This document shows, one piece after another, positions 43,572-54,370 of a DNA stretch of 64,000 nucleotides (position 1 is the first letter of the stretch; each line of letters begins with the position of its first letter). Source of the stretch: Toxonevra muliebris (taxonomy: Eukaryota > Arthropoda > Insecta > Diptera > Pallopteridae); the NCBI GenBank assembly GCA_963691655.1, contig OY829328.1, forward strand, positions 73,102,400-73,166,399, in the 5' to 3' direction. Position numbers and translations under genes: made by a program. The notes beneath the pieces were generated by a model. The model ran no database searches. It had not been told where the DNA came from and was given only the letters and a program-made list of their open reading frames with translations.

Positions 43572-43995
43572 GCATCAAAGAATGTTTGAAAAAAAGACTT
43601 CTTCCTTTCATAAGAGAGCACAATGTGTCCACATATTTTTGGCCCGATTTGGCATCATGTCACTACGGCAAGAAAGCTCTGGAGTGGTACCAAAGTAATA
43701 ACTAAGACCAGTGGAGAGATATTGGGCTCTTGTGAAAAGAAAGGTGTCCCAAAATATCGAAGATTTTAAAAGGAGATGGGCAAAATGTTCCAAAAAGGTG
43801 TCAGAACTAACTATCAAATCTCTAATTGAATGCTTAACAAAAAGGTCCAAATAGTGGTTAGAACTATAAAAATTAAATTTTTCTGTAATTTGTAAAATAT
43901 TATCAATTAAATAAAAAAAAAATCAAAACTCTAAGATACACCGTTTAAAAATTATTGAATGTTATATATGTTAAGATTTTTTCGATCTCACTCCT

Positions 43996-45129
43996 TACTT
44001 AAGTTACGATTATTATATTTGACAATGGAGTGTGTCAAACGTTTAAAACATTCATTTGGACACGAACTTGAAACAAATTCTTTTGTTTGACATTGGTCTC
44101 TATATTATATTATAAATAAAAAATTCTTATATGCTGTCAAATATTTGTGATATACTTTTGTGTCAAACAGTTTGCCAAACGTATAGTCAAAATTGTGTCA
44201 AATATTGTTTGACATTGCAAAAATGCCAAAAGTTTGAGCTTGAAAGTCGAATTAAAATTCCTTCCCAATTAGAATTTTGTCTTAATTTTGGGTCAAAATT
44301 ACTGGACTGAAAAATATTGATATTATATTTTTATATTTATTGTAAATCATTTTTATTAATAAAATTTTCTTTATCTTTTTTGCAGGTACGTATTCAAGTT
44401 ATTCTGAAACACACTTTTCGGTAAGCCAAAATTAGAATCAGAAAATAATACAAATAAATTTTGTAACTAAAGTCTGACTTTCGAATCTTTGTTTTATGCA
44501 TTTTCCTTGTTTTTTTTCGTAGATAATCTCTTAACAATTAAGCTGGCAAATGATCTGAATAATAACTATTAACAAAAATACCCTTACTTTTTTATAAGTA
44601 ATTAAAATAAATTCCTTGTTAAAATGAATAAAAATATCTGTATCCACTTCTGAGTAAAATTGCTTGCAATAGTCACGCTTTCGTTCAGAGAGAGAGAAAG
44701 AGAAAAAAAAAACAATTAAATCACCGCTATGTGACCAACTTATTAATGAGCTTTTTACATTAAGGTCTTAAGTTGTAGGTAGCGGATATAAATTTTATCT
44801 TTACTTTGAACTGTATGAGAATTAAAAATAAGTAGAAAATACAGATCCGAGCACGGAAAAGGACAAAAAATGATTGAATTTTGTTTTATGTTTTAAGTTT
44901 ACGTCTGATAAGATTTGCTTTCCCTATTGGTTTTTTTTTTTTTTTTTTTGTTAAATATAAATATTTTCAATGGACACATCATGTGAATATCAAGAGTTCA
45001 AAATTAATCTTGACACCATGTCAGCGTATATGAAAATTTCAAATCGTACGTGAGAGGAGAAGTAAATGGTTCGTGAGTGTGTGAAAGTTTTTTGAAGTGA
45101 AACTTCTTTAGCGAGGGTAAATCGAAAAT
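43996..45129. other. AT-rich DNA holding the ratchet-site candidate
   Basis: Apart from the microexon-like site at 44386-44420 no gene is seen. At 44030-44230 the words GTCAAA, GTTTGACA and TTTGACATTG recur, suggesting an old inverted repeat. Confidence 0.4.
44386..44420 (+). CDS. candidate 35-nt microexon / recursive splice site
   Basis: The acceptor TTTTCTTTATCTTTTTTGCAG (ending at 44385) abuts GTACGT, and a donor TTCG|GTAAGCC lies at 44421. With the phase-1 end of the exon at 60-570, the 35 nt read Gly-Thr-Tyr-Ser-Ser-Tyr-Ser-Glu-Thr-His-Phe-Ser without a stop and end in phase 0. Because the microexon begins with GTACGT, joining it to exon 1 (ATG) recreates a 5' splice site, ATG|GTACGT. 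This is the signature of ratcheting sites in long fly introns and of the resplicing microexons known in Drosophila Ubx. Whether it is kept in mRNA, skipped or respliced cannot be told from sequence. Confidence 0.5.
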
Positions 45130-45785
45130 TTTGTAATGGAAGCCGCGTTGTTGTTGCATGCACTCATACGAAGTTATGCTGTTGTTAGTGTTTAGCGAAC
45201 GAAGTCATATGGGGATCGGCTGCATACAGTCATGCAGAGAGTCGACTTCTTGCAGTTTAATCTCAATGTGCTTTAGTGAGAGAGTTTGATTCCATATAGC
45301 TGAATTTTCCTTTCATGTGTTATATACGTGTACTACGTATGTGTTTGTGCTGATAAATGTAGAGAGTATCAACAGAAAAAAATAAGCTTTAGAAAATAGA
45401 AAGAGGAAGAGTGCAAAAGCTTTTTTTTGCACTCTAACAAAACCAGTAAGAAACGAAGTTATGCAGTTGTTATTCGGCTACATGCAACCAAGCAGAGAGA
45501 CGACTTCCTCGCAGTTTTATCGCGAGTCGATATAGAAGTTTCGGCTTGATTGCATATAACTGAACTTTTCTTTCATGTGTTATATACGAGTACTACATAG
45601 GTGTTTGTGCCGATAAATGTAGAGTATCAACAGAGGAAAAGCAACAACAAAATAGAGAGAAGAGGACTGGACTGTAAAAACTTCAACAGAATGTTTCATA
45701 AATGTTTTCTAACAATTTTCTAATAAACCATTTTGTTTCAATTCTACTGTGAGTGCTTGCAGACACATAATTTTTTTGTTATTGT
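45130..45785 (+). repeat. family 4 dimeric repeat, copy C
   Basis: Two direct units (about 45140-45420 and 45440-45690) carry GTTGTTGCATGCACTCATAC or its counterpart, AGCAGAGAG.CGACTT, GCAGTTT.ATC, ATGTGTTATATACG.GTAC and GATAAATGTAGAG.GTATCAA. The tail ACTGTGAGTGCTTGCAGACA is shared with the other copies. Confidence 0.7.
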
Positions 45786-46084
45786 CTACATCTGATTTTT
45801 AATTCTCTCTTCATAAAAATTAAAACTTAAAATTTAAGGCAGATAAATTTTATTTTCCAACGAGTTTTGATAAAAATGTTGAAAAAAAAAGAAAAGAAAA
45901 ACATGTGAAACTTTGAATTATGACAAATTGTCCTTGGCAGAGACAGAGAATGACTTTGCATTTGTAGAATCCGAGGAATTTATTTACGAGCAGTGCGGGG
46001 CTAGGGAAGTTCCGGATGCGGAGATTGAAGTGTGCATCTTCTAAAACAGATTCACTTTAACTAACTCCAGGCTTCAAAAATACG

Positions 46085-46600
46085 AGCGCGGAACGGCAAT
46101 CGGCGGTCATTGCCATTCTTAATTCCAAAATTTTCGAACGTTCTCTCCTGTAACCAGACTCGATCATTTTGCTCATTTACGTACTGCTCAATTGAGTAAT
46201 TTTTCTCATCTGTGAAGACAATATTTGGCAACTGGTAGCCACCCGCGCGTACTAGCGCTTCAACTCCTTTCCTCTTTGTAGCCGTTGTAGTTTCTGTTTC
46301 GGTGTAAGATTCTGTGCCTTTTGGATGTTGTAAGTCTTTACTCCGAAGTTGTTTTTTAATATCTTACGCAAGCTTCGGTCGGATATTTGTTTAAAGCGGC
46401 CAGCAGCCATTTTTCATGCACTCTATCTGGGATTTCGTCAAATTCTGGTTTTCACTTTTTGAATCATTTTTGTTGAAGTATCTGTTTTTTTTTTCGTCCG
46501 CCACCATAACGTTTCGCAGTCTTCTTATCCTTGATGTTTCTTCTTTAATCATCATTTCCTCGTTCCTCTCGTTTTTTTTCTCAGCTTCTGCAGTCCATGG
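46085..46600 (-). pseudogene. mariner-type transposase relic (third type)
   Basis: On the minus strand the pieces are, in order, TSRIRRLRNVMVA (46530), SQI region, RKILKNNFGVKTYNIQKAQN followed by LTPKQK (46310-46370), and LPNIVFTDEKNYSIEQYVNE followed by QNDRVW (46130-46235), with stops and shifts between. The IVFTDEK..SIEQYVN.QNDRVW motif is the first catalytic Asp region of a mariner/Tc1 relative distinct from the two families at 27.8 and 42.5 kb. The C-terminal half is missing. Confidence 0.65.
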
Positions 46601-47350
46601 AGAGTTTCCAGACCAATCCATTTGTTGAATACCGAGACCCTTGAACATTTAAAGTTAAAACGTTTATTGATTTTTAACCAAAAACATGCAGATATAATGA
46701 CAGTTTATTACTGATCAAATTTTTGCCGATTTTGCGCGGTGGCATGGTGCAGAGTCGTCTTGAAAGATAGCCCCACTAGAACGCCTATTTTGTTCCTCTA
46801 CAATAGGGAAACAGAGTCCGTTTTGATCTCTCTATATTTTTGTGCGTTCATTATTCCTTTAACAATAAGCAAAGGACCCCGTTCATAATAAGAAACACAT
46901 CCCCAAATCATTGGATTTTGAGGATGCTTGGCTATTCTTATTACACACGTATCCTTAAATCTTTCTCCTGGGAAATGTCGCACGTATGGAAGATTGTTGG
47001 CGCAATGCAGCTTAAACTTGCTCTCATCGGACCATTTTACGTTCCGTGTTTGGACAAAAGTTCGTTTCCAGTCCACCCTCGTCCACTACAACCGCTTAGT
47101 TTTCATTTTCTGTATTAGAAGGGGCATTTTTTTAGCTGGTCTCATGCCACGAAATCCCAATTCCTAGAGCCGTCTGCGGGCCGTTTTCACACTAAGGGCA
47201 GCTTTTTGTTCTTTCTCGAGATCCCTTCTTATTTCCACGCCACTTTTAAAATGAACCTTCAGGCTTATTCGGTGGATAATGCTAACTGTTCGATCAGGTT
47301 TTCTCCTAATCCATTTCCTGTTGCTGCTTTAAGACGATTGTCTAGGTTTT
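46601..47350 (-). pseudogene. Tc1-like (DD34E-type) transposase relic, interrupted
   Basis: Minus-strand pieces in order are LGFRGMRPAKKM-like sequence (47125-47160), then the open frame at 46798-47076 with NVKWSDESKFKLHCANNLPY and HPQNPMIWGCVSYYERGPLL. FQDDSAPCHRAKSAK follows in another frame (46720-46770), then IQQMDWSGNSP (46600-46635). These are the standard first-Asp, WGC, second-Asp and W.GNSPDLNPIE regions of Tc1 transposases. The sequence leaves the family exactly before DLNPIE, where the mariner-type relic starts, so the latter seems to have inserted or joined there. The gene is dead from several frameshifts. Confidence 0.7.
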
Positions 47351-47393
47351 TCTTCTTCGGCAAATTTAGCACTGTTGGAAACTGTATTGAAAA

Positions 47394-47459
47394 AGTACAA
47401 TTGTACCAAAAAAGTACAATTGTACCAAAAGAGTACAATTGTACCAAAAAAGTACAATT
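47394..47459. repeat. GTACAATTGTACC minisatellite, locus 2a
   Basis: Three to four units AAAAAGTACAATTGTACC(A) of about 19-20 bp. The array continues beyond the inserted element at 47460-47723 as 47728-48104. Confidence 0.85.
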
Positions 47460-47723
47460 GAAGGGATGTAAGTCTAAAGGGTTTAAGTACCAAAAACATT
47501 GAACAGAAATATAACGAAAAATATGAATGAAGCGGCTGTAATTAGTATTGGATTTAGACCCCTAGCAAATATTCTCGTATTTTTGTTATTTTTGTTTTTC
47601 TAAAACATAAAACTCTTTACAATCATATTAGACGTTATAAATATGTGCAACAAAATTTATCTTCTCAAAAAAAAAAAAAAAAAAAAAAATTGGCGCTTAG
47701 ACCCCTTAGACTTACATCCCTTC
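47460..47723. mobile_element. 264-bp MITE inserted in the minisatellite, AATT duplication
   Basis: The ends GAAGGGATGTAAGTCTAA plus AGGGTTTAAGTACC (left) and the same with four changes from the right strand give 28/32 identity. AATT lies directly outside both ends (47456-47459 and 47724-47727). The minisatellite continues on both sides, which proves insertion into the array. The interior contains a 24-bp A run and no ORF. Confidence 0.85.
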
Positions 47724-47727
47724 AATT

Positions 47728-48104
47728 GATCCAAAAAAAGTACAATAGTATCAAAAAAAAGTACAATTCGTACCAAAAAAAGTACAATTAGTACCAAAAA
47801 AAAGTACAATTCCTACCAAAAAAAAGTATAATTCGTACCAAAAAAAAAGTATAACTCGTACCAAAAAAAGTACAATTCGTACCAAGAAAAGTACAATTCG
47901 TACCAAAAAAAGTACAATTAGTACCATAAAAAAGTACAATTCGTACCAAAAAAAATTCAATTCGTGCCAAAATAAAAGTACAATTAGTACCAAAAAAAGT
48001 ACAATTCGTACCAGAAAAAAGTACAATTAGTACCAAAAAAAAGTACAATTCGTACCAAAAAAAAGTACAATTCGTACCAAAAAAAGTACAATTCGTACCA
48101 AGAA
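47728..48104. repeat. GTACAATTCGTACC minisatellite, locus 2b
   Basis: About 17 units of 19-23 bp (AAAAAAAGTACAATTCGTACC with TTAGTACC, TCCTACC and TCGTGCC variants). Most units carry one extra base in the centre compared with locus 2a, so the palindrome is interrupted. Length changes lie in the A run. Confidence 0.85.
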
Positions 48105-48155
48105 AAACTGTTGTAAACTTACTCTACTTTCGCTAGAGTAAGTTTACAACAGTTT
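48105..48155. repeat. perfect 22-bp-arm palindrome flanking the minisatellite
   Basis: AAACTGTTGTAAACTTACTC plus TA (48105-48126) pairs exactly with 48134-48155 around a 7-nt loop, CTTTCGC. It starts at the last minisatellite unit. Confidence 0.85.
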
Positions 48156-50096
48156 GTAAGAATAGCAAACAAAGCTTTCATTTCCTGTATTGCGCAGACA
48201 TATTGCTAACATAACAAATAACTGTCAACATGAACGACAACACAATTCCACTAAATACTAAACACACGAAAAAGCGACAGTGAGTGTGAGTGAAAAAAGA
48301 AAAATATCTCTTTGTGAAATTCAACAAAATTAAAAAATAATATTTTCACACTATGTGAAATTCATGAAATTCAGCGAAAAAAAAGGTCGCTGGAGATATA
48401 TCTTCCAATCAACCAGATGCCTTACTTCACACACAAACACTCACCACACACACATGAATACATCTGAACACACACTCGCAATGCTCCATGCCAAATGTCA
48501 GATCAAAAGCAAAGCAGCAACAACAACAACAACAGAAAAAAAAACTACAGCAATAAAGCTAAAATAAACGGAAATAATAAAAACACGTTAAAATCGATCG
48601 AGCGCGCTCGAGCGCATTCAAAATATTATTATGCTTGCTTACTTTGCACATTTACGGGCGAAATGCGAATGCAATTTGTGGCAATCTCGCCAACGTGTGC
48701 AACACAAACGCCCAAGAGTGCAACACACACACATACACAGGCAAATGGAAGGTAGATGCATGCCAGCACGTTGTACGATGTAAGCATGTAAAATTTCCAC
48801 CAGACCGCCCCATCATCATCATCTACGTACCACAGAATCGACATGATCACTTGTGGATCATTGACTGAGACATACACACACACACACGCAAGCACACATT
48901 CACACAAACGTGAAATAAGAAAATTGATTTATAAATTGTGTTGTTACATTTTCAAGTTAGCGATTGGTTCGCGTTCGTTTGCTCGTTCGTTCGAAAGTAT
49001 GAGGCGGCAAAAGCATGAGAGCAAACTACTAAAAAATTTGTTTATTGGAAAGCAACAACAGTGGAAGCTGAAGCGGCAAGGCGACACCAACAATAGCAAA
49101 AAAAACAAAAAGTAACTAACCAGCTAAGTTGGAACCCAGTTGTAAAAAGTCAGATCGTTAGAGTAACCAAATCTGAGAAAAAAAAAATTGGATTTTGAAA
49201 ATGGCCTATCACTGCACGCATTCTGTGATTCTAGATTTCGTAGTTGTATTTGTATTTATTCTAAATAATATCGAATTTTTTTTTTTGCATACTTAAAATT
49301 TGTTTTTGTAACTAATTTTAAGTTCAGAAAGGCTTAGTTATGCCTTCGTCCTCTTAATTATTGCTGACAAATCTGTAAACTTACAAATTATGGTCAGCCA
49401 TCATAAAGAAGATGAAGTATATTTTAAATGTTAAAAACCGCTAGTCAAAACTTTGCACCCGTTTTTTTCAAAACAATTTTCGCCATTTTTTATTTGAGTC
49501 AAAACAAATCCCATGTCTTCTCCTTTGAGAACTTTGATGTGCAAAAGTGGGCTGAAGCTTATATGTTAAGAATTTAGAAGTCAGAAAGTACGTTTCTATT
49601 AATCTACCAGTCCCATGAAAGTTTGTTAAGTTTTGGACCGAGAAAGTTGAGGGTTGCCTTAATATAATCGTCGTCTTTGTAGAATGTTTATATGGAAAGT
49701 GCGTGTAGCGCTGTTATAATATGAAATTATACCAATGCGGGGAATTCGATCGAAAAACGGGGAATTTCTCGAGGGTTATCGGGGAGAGAGAAAAAATTAG
49801 TTGGCCACCCTGATTCTATCATTCTTGAATTTTCTATAGTGCCACTCTCTCTTCCATCTCTTACAAGATCGAAGTTCTCTTTCTTTTGCTTTCCCACATC
49901 ATGTGCGCCAACTTTTACACAAAATTTTTTTTTCTTGTCTCCTATCGGTATTAGTACCAGATCGCAAGAGTTATTCTGCGTTGTATTTTCTGGCTTTCGG
50001 TTCTCGTTAAATCTTCATATATTTCTAGAGGAATAGGCAAACAAAGCGGAAAAATATGATTTCATGCTTCTAAGTCTAGGTCGGTTTTAGAATTAT
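48156..50096. other. AT-rich DNA with a possible promoter-like stretch
   Basis: CAAC/CAACAACAA and CA repeats occur (48425-48540, 48725, 48875). TCGAGCGCGCTCGA at 48598-48611 is a GC-rich palindrome. From 48960 (GGTTCGCGTTCGTTTGCTCG) to 49115 the style resembles a fly 5' leader with a 39-codon ORF (MRRQKHESK...), but no TATA box or donor supports it. At 49735-49815 words (GGGGAATT.GAT, AGTTGGC) recur near 54155-54215. No firm gene. Confidence 0.4.
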
Positions 50097-50930
50097 CTCC
50101 CTTTCCCTTCATTCCTCTCTTTCCCTTCTTCTTTTTTTCCTCCCTTTCTCTTTTTTCCTCCCTTTCTCTTTTTTCCTCACTTTCTCTTTTTTCCTCACTT
50201 TCTCTTTTTTCCTCCCTTTCTCTTTTTTCCTCCCTTTCCTTTCTTCCCTTCCATCGCCTTCTTCCCTCCCTTTCCCTCATTCCCTCCCTTTCCTTCCTTC
50301 CCTCCCTTTCCTTCCTTCCTCCCCCTTTCCCTTCTTCCTTCCCCCTTTCCCTTCCTCCCCCATTCTATTTTTCCGACCCCCTTTCTTTCCTTCCTCCCCC
50401 TTTCCCTTCTTCCTTCCTCCTTTCCCTTCTTCCTCCCCCTTTCCCTTCTCCTTTTCCTTCCTCCTCCCCCTGTCCCTTCTTTCTTCCTCCTTTCACGTGT
50501 TCCTCACTTTTTCCCCTACTTCCTCCGTTTTTTCGTTCTTCCTTCCCACTTTCCCTTCTTCCTTCCCACTTTCCCTTCTTCCTTCCCACTTTCCCTTCTT
50601 CCTTCCCACTTTCCCTTCTTCCTTCCCACTTTCCCTTCTTCCTTCCCCCTTTCCCTTCTTCCTCCCCCTTTCCCTTCTTCCTCCACCTTTGCCTCTTTCC
50701 TTTCTTCCTTCCTCCCTTACTCCCTTTTGCCTCTTTTCTTTCCTTTCCTCCCCCTTCCCCTTATTCCTCCCCCTTTCCCTTCTTCCTCCCCCTTCCCCTT
50801 ATTCCTCCCCCTTTTCCTTCTTCCCCCTTCCCTCCTTTTCCTCCCTTTTTCTTTTTTATCTTCTACCTTCTTCTTGCCTCTCTTCTCCTTCTTTCTTTCC
50901 TTCCACTTTCCCTCCTCCTACCTAAATCTA
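50097..50930 (+). repeat. ~830-bp polypyrimidine tract
   Basis: The plus strand is almost pure C/T with words CCTCCCTTTCTCTTTTTT, CTTCCTTCCCACTTTCCCTT (five tandem copies near 50537-50640) and CTTCCTCCCCCTTTCCCTT. Purines are rare. ORFs on both strands reflect Pro/Ser/Phe/Leu or Glu/Arg/Gly/Lys codons only. Such mirror-symmetric purine-pyrimidine DNA can adopt triplex structure. Confidence 0.92.
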
Positions 50931-52034
50931 CATTGACCAACCGATTTAGATCTTGACTGACGGATCTAAAAGAGATTACTGTGCCGGTTTCTACTTACGT
51001 CTCTCTACGCATACCTGACTATCTATCTTCCCTGTTATCTGTTATCAAGACCTTAGACCCTACCATAATATCTTCCAAACTGATGTTGAAAAGAACTGGT
51101 CTCTCTAAAAAATTTAATTAGGGATACTCCTAAAACTCACTAGGTGAAATTAGTCGAATCAATCATAAGCTTCACCACTTTACCTACCTACTCCATAGCG
51201 CTGAGAAGAGTAATCAATACTTTATCAACTGGGTGCACAAGCAGCAACAAGATCATCGTCATTGTGGTGTTGCTGTTGTTGTTGTTCGCTGTGCCTACTG
51301 CCGCCATGCCACAACCATTTATAATCCGATTCGCAAATCCATCCATAACATAATAAAATTTCAATTTGCACACTTGACCATCAACAACTTCAACAATAAG
51401 AATTGCAACATCATCGTCAGCGTTGCTGTTGTTGTTGGGCTATCGTAGTGTAATTGTCATTGCAACGCACATATCTACAAATGATGCATCATGTTGCATG
51501 CTAAGCCCAAGCGAGTGTCTTCGTCTGTTATGATCTTTTAAGCCCATTTCACCACTTCACCGCTTGCGTCTCTCGCTCGCTCGCTTGCTCAATTGAAAAA
51601 GTGATTTGTTTCATTTGAATTGACTTTTTTATGTTCGCTTTTAATCTTTATAATGTTGTTCTTGTTTGTTGTAATTTATTATTACAACTACAAGCTAAGA
51701 CGAAAAAAAAAATTATAATAACAACATTACATTGCAACTTTATATAAATTTATGCTTATAATTTATTGCTGTAGACACATTTGATCATTTGAATTGGATT
51801 TTTTTTTTCTTTTGTAAGAAAAAGGAATTTTTTTTGAGATGCATGCAGTTCGGGATTTGTAGACCGTGGCGCCAAAAGTTTGTCTCGCACTGCTAAAATT
51901 TGTCGAATCACCTGGATCTCGCTGGAGGATTTAACAGGCTTGCTTCTTTTTTACTCACTGCGAATCAGCAGTAGCTGCCGTTTTTAATATCCTTTTCAAT
52001 GGAGCTTCGACTTAGAAGTAGAAATCGCTGCTTG
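50931..52034. other. unassigned DNA
   Basis: TTGTTG runs (51270-51290, 51425) and CAACAAC patches. Composition is more even at 50940-51450, but ORFs conflict on both strands and no family is recognised. A and T runs fill 51690-51830. Confidence 0.4.
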
Positions 52035-53345
52035 TTCAAACTGAAATTGGATCAAAATTCAAACTGAAATTGTACCAAAATTGAAATCGAAGGTAGACCG
52101 AAATTCAAATCAAAATTCAACAAACAAAATTCAAACCAAAATTGAACTAGAATTCAAACCAAAATTGAACCAAAAATTCCCTCCGATTTAAGACCAAAAT
52201 TTAAACTAAATTCAGACTGAAATTCGGTCCGAAATTCAGATCAAAATTTAAACCGAAGAATTGAAATTGGACCAAAATTGGGCCGAAATTCATACCGAAT
52301 TCAGATCAAAATTCAAACCAAATTCGAACCAAAAGTTACATCAAAATTCAGACCGAAATTGAACTAGAACTTCAACCGAATTTGGACCAAAATTCAAACT
52401 GATATTGTACCAAAATTCAAACTGAATTCAGACCAAAATTCAAACCGAAATTTAAATAGAATTGAAATCGAAATTACCACAAAATTCATCCCGATTTAAG
52501 ACCAAAATTTAAACTAAATTTGGACTGAAATTCGGTCCGAAATTCTAATCAAAATTTAAACCAAGTTCAGACCGAAATTCAAACTGAAATTCAGGCCAAA
52601 ATTCAAACGGAAATTCAGATCATAATTCAAACCAAATTCAGTCTAAAATTCAAACAGAAATTTGACCGAAATTCAAACCGAAATTAGACTAAAATTCAAA
52701 CAGAAATTGGACCGAAATTCAAACCTAAATTGGACTGATATTCAAACCGAAATTGGACCAAAAGTAAGACCGATATTTACACCAAAATTCAAATCGAATT
52801 CAGGCCAAAAGTTAGACCAATATTCACACCAAAATTCAAACCGGAATCGAACCAAAATTCACCCCGAATTCAGACTAAAAGCTAGATCAAAATTTAAACT
52901 AATTTTAGACCTATATTCGGTTCAAAATTCACACTAAAATTCAAACCAATTTTAGACCAAAACTCTCAAACTAAATTCAGACCAAAATTCAAATTGAGAT
53001 TGGACCAAAAATCAAACCGAATTCAGAGCAGGAATTAGATTGAAATTCAGACCAAAATTCAAACCGAATTCAGAACAAAATTTAAACCGAAATTGGACTA
53101 AAATTTGAATGAAAATGAACCAAAAATTCATCCCGAATTCAGACCAAAATTTAAACTGAAATTCAGACCAAAATTCAACCCGAATTCAGATCAAGAGTTA
53201 GACCGAAATTCAGACCAAATTTTAAACCAAATTCAAACCGAAATTTAATCCAAATTCGGGCCGAAATTCCAAAAAAAAAGTTCAGACTTAAACAAAGATC
53301 TAAATGGCTTCAATACATAAATTCAGACTAAATTGAAACATAAAA
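52035..53345 (+). repeat. degenerate AAATTCAAACCGAAATTGGACC block (1.3 kb)
   Basis: Words AAAATTCAAACCGAA, AAATTCAGACCAAAATT and GAAATTGGACCAAAATT recur every 11-13 bp without a strict longer period. It is the same word class as at 18-20 kb, with GAACC/AAACC variants more frequent. A 91-codon ORF in it is the repeat translated. Confidence 0.8.
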
Positions 53346-53831
53346 TCGAAACAAAACTCAAATTGAATCCCAACCCAAGAACCATTATCAACCTCCCTCC
53401 CCAAAATGACTTCAAACTGACCTTTGTTGAGGTCCAAATGTATAAAATGAACAGTTCCTCCGCCGAAAGGTTTTTAAGTATTAAAAATACTTTCATTTTT
53501 GGATCCTCCACTGTGTGTAGGAAAGATAACAACACGCGGGCAAACATCCCGCCTGATTGTTCAGCTTTGGCTGGGGTTAGAAAAAAAGATACTCAATCAG
53601 ACGGATTTATTACCCACTGAAATCAGATTCTCTTCTGCAATAGACGTCCTAGCTTCCAGCAAAAATAATTCTGCCTTAATAGGAGCTTAGCGCAAAAGAT
53701 CTCTAAGGTCTCAATGAAGCTTCTCTATAATCAAATATTTTAGTATGTTTATTTCAAGATTATTCGGGATTAATTCAGGGTGTGACTTCTATGTACTTTT
53801 GAAATCGTCATATGACAAAAATGGCAATTAA
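53346..53831. other. unassigned DNA
   Basis: A 95-codon frame (53333-53620) starts in the repeat and has even composition after residue 30 (FKLTFVEVQMYKMN), but no family or splice support is visible. Confidence 0.35.
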
Positions 53832-53966
53832 AGGCGGATTCAGCGAGTGCCACACTTTCTTTTCGTTTTTTTATAAAAAGTTTTTTTTTTTCTCTTTTAA
53901 ATTGAGAACGTAAAAACTTTATTTAAAAATGGGAGAGTGGGGCACTCGGCCGGTGAATTCGCCTTA
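53832..53966. mobile_element. family 1 palindromic MITE, copy
   Basis: AAAGGCGGATTCAGCGAGTG at the left is complementary in part to GCACTCGGCCGGTGAATTCG plus CCTT at the right. CTTTCTTTTCGTTTTTTTAT and a damaged right counterpart flank TTAAATTGAGAACG. The flanks are TTAA-like on both sides. Confidence 0.65.
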
Positions 53967-54259
53967 AAACTGTGAAGAAAAAACGAGGTGAGAACTTAGT
54001 TAACTTAAGTTAGTCCTCTGGTTTGTAAAATCAGTATCGTTGCATTAATCTTTCAATTAGGTTTCCAAATTTTTCTTTTTTTTTGGATCTAATTTTCTTC
54101 TATATATACATCAACATTAATTTTTTTGGCAAAACAAGAAGAAATTATGCTGGTACAGGGAATTTGATTGGAAATCAGGGATTTCTTGAAAGCCATTGAG
54201 GGAAAAGAGTGAGTTGGCATCTCTGTGCCGAAAGAAGCTTCTCCTTAATACAAACTAGT
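53967..54259. other. AT-rich DNA, nothing recognised
   Basis: Short interval without genes. At 54155-54215 it shares words with 49735-49815. Confidence 0.35.
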
Positions 54260-54322
54260 GTTCGGGACCGCCATGTTGGGGTTGAGAGAGAGTGAAAATG
54301 AGTTTGTATTAGTGCATAAATT
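54260..54322 (+). repeat. inverted partner of 56870-56926
   Basis: GTTCGGGACCGCCATGTTGG, then GTTGAGAGAGAGTGAAAATG and AGTTTGTATTAGTGCATAAA, recur on the opposite strand at 56870-56926 with few changes. A dispersed repeat about 60 bp long. Confidence 0.75.
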
Positions 54323-54370
54323 TCGTTAGCTCTCTCTCTCTTTTCTCAGTGTCATTTCATAGTAGCACTT

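Larger units (their letters stand above)
42395..43995 (+). mobile_element. DD37E Tc1/mariner element, copy 2, middle replaced
   Basis: The left end AGGAGTGAGATTGAAAAA (42395) and right end, with complement AGGAGTGAGATCGAAAAA (43995), match copy 1 at 27788-29094. Homology covers about 42395-42486 and resumes at about 43572. The piece equivalent to 27890-28586 is missing, and about 1.09 kb of foreign DNA takes its place. The right part (43572-43930) keeps a damaged catalytic region (deletions after GAGTGGTACCAAAG). TA follows the right end, while the left flank reads CA, probably a mutated TA. Confidence 0.85.

Noticed and set aside
47751..48048. Minus-strand ORFs with repeating FLVRIVLF units resembling membrane helices
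   Set aside because: The hydrophobic periodicity is produced by the minisatellite. No start context or conserved frame.
48996..49115. Basic 39-codon ORF (MRRQKHESK...) in leader-like sequence
   Set aside because: No TATA box, donor or homologue. Short basic ORFs are expected by chance in AAG/CAA-rich DNA.
50062..50925. Glu/Arg/Lys-rich and Pro/Ser/Phe-rich ORFs
   Set aside because: Products of the homopyrimidine tract on either strand.
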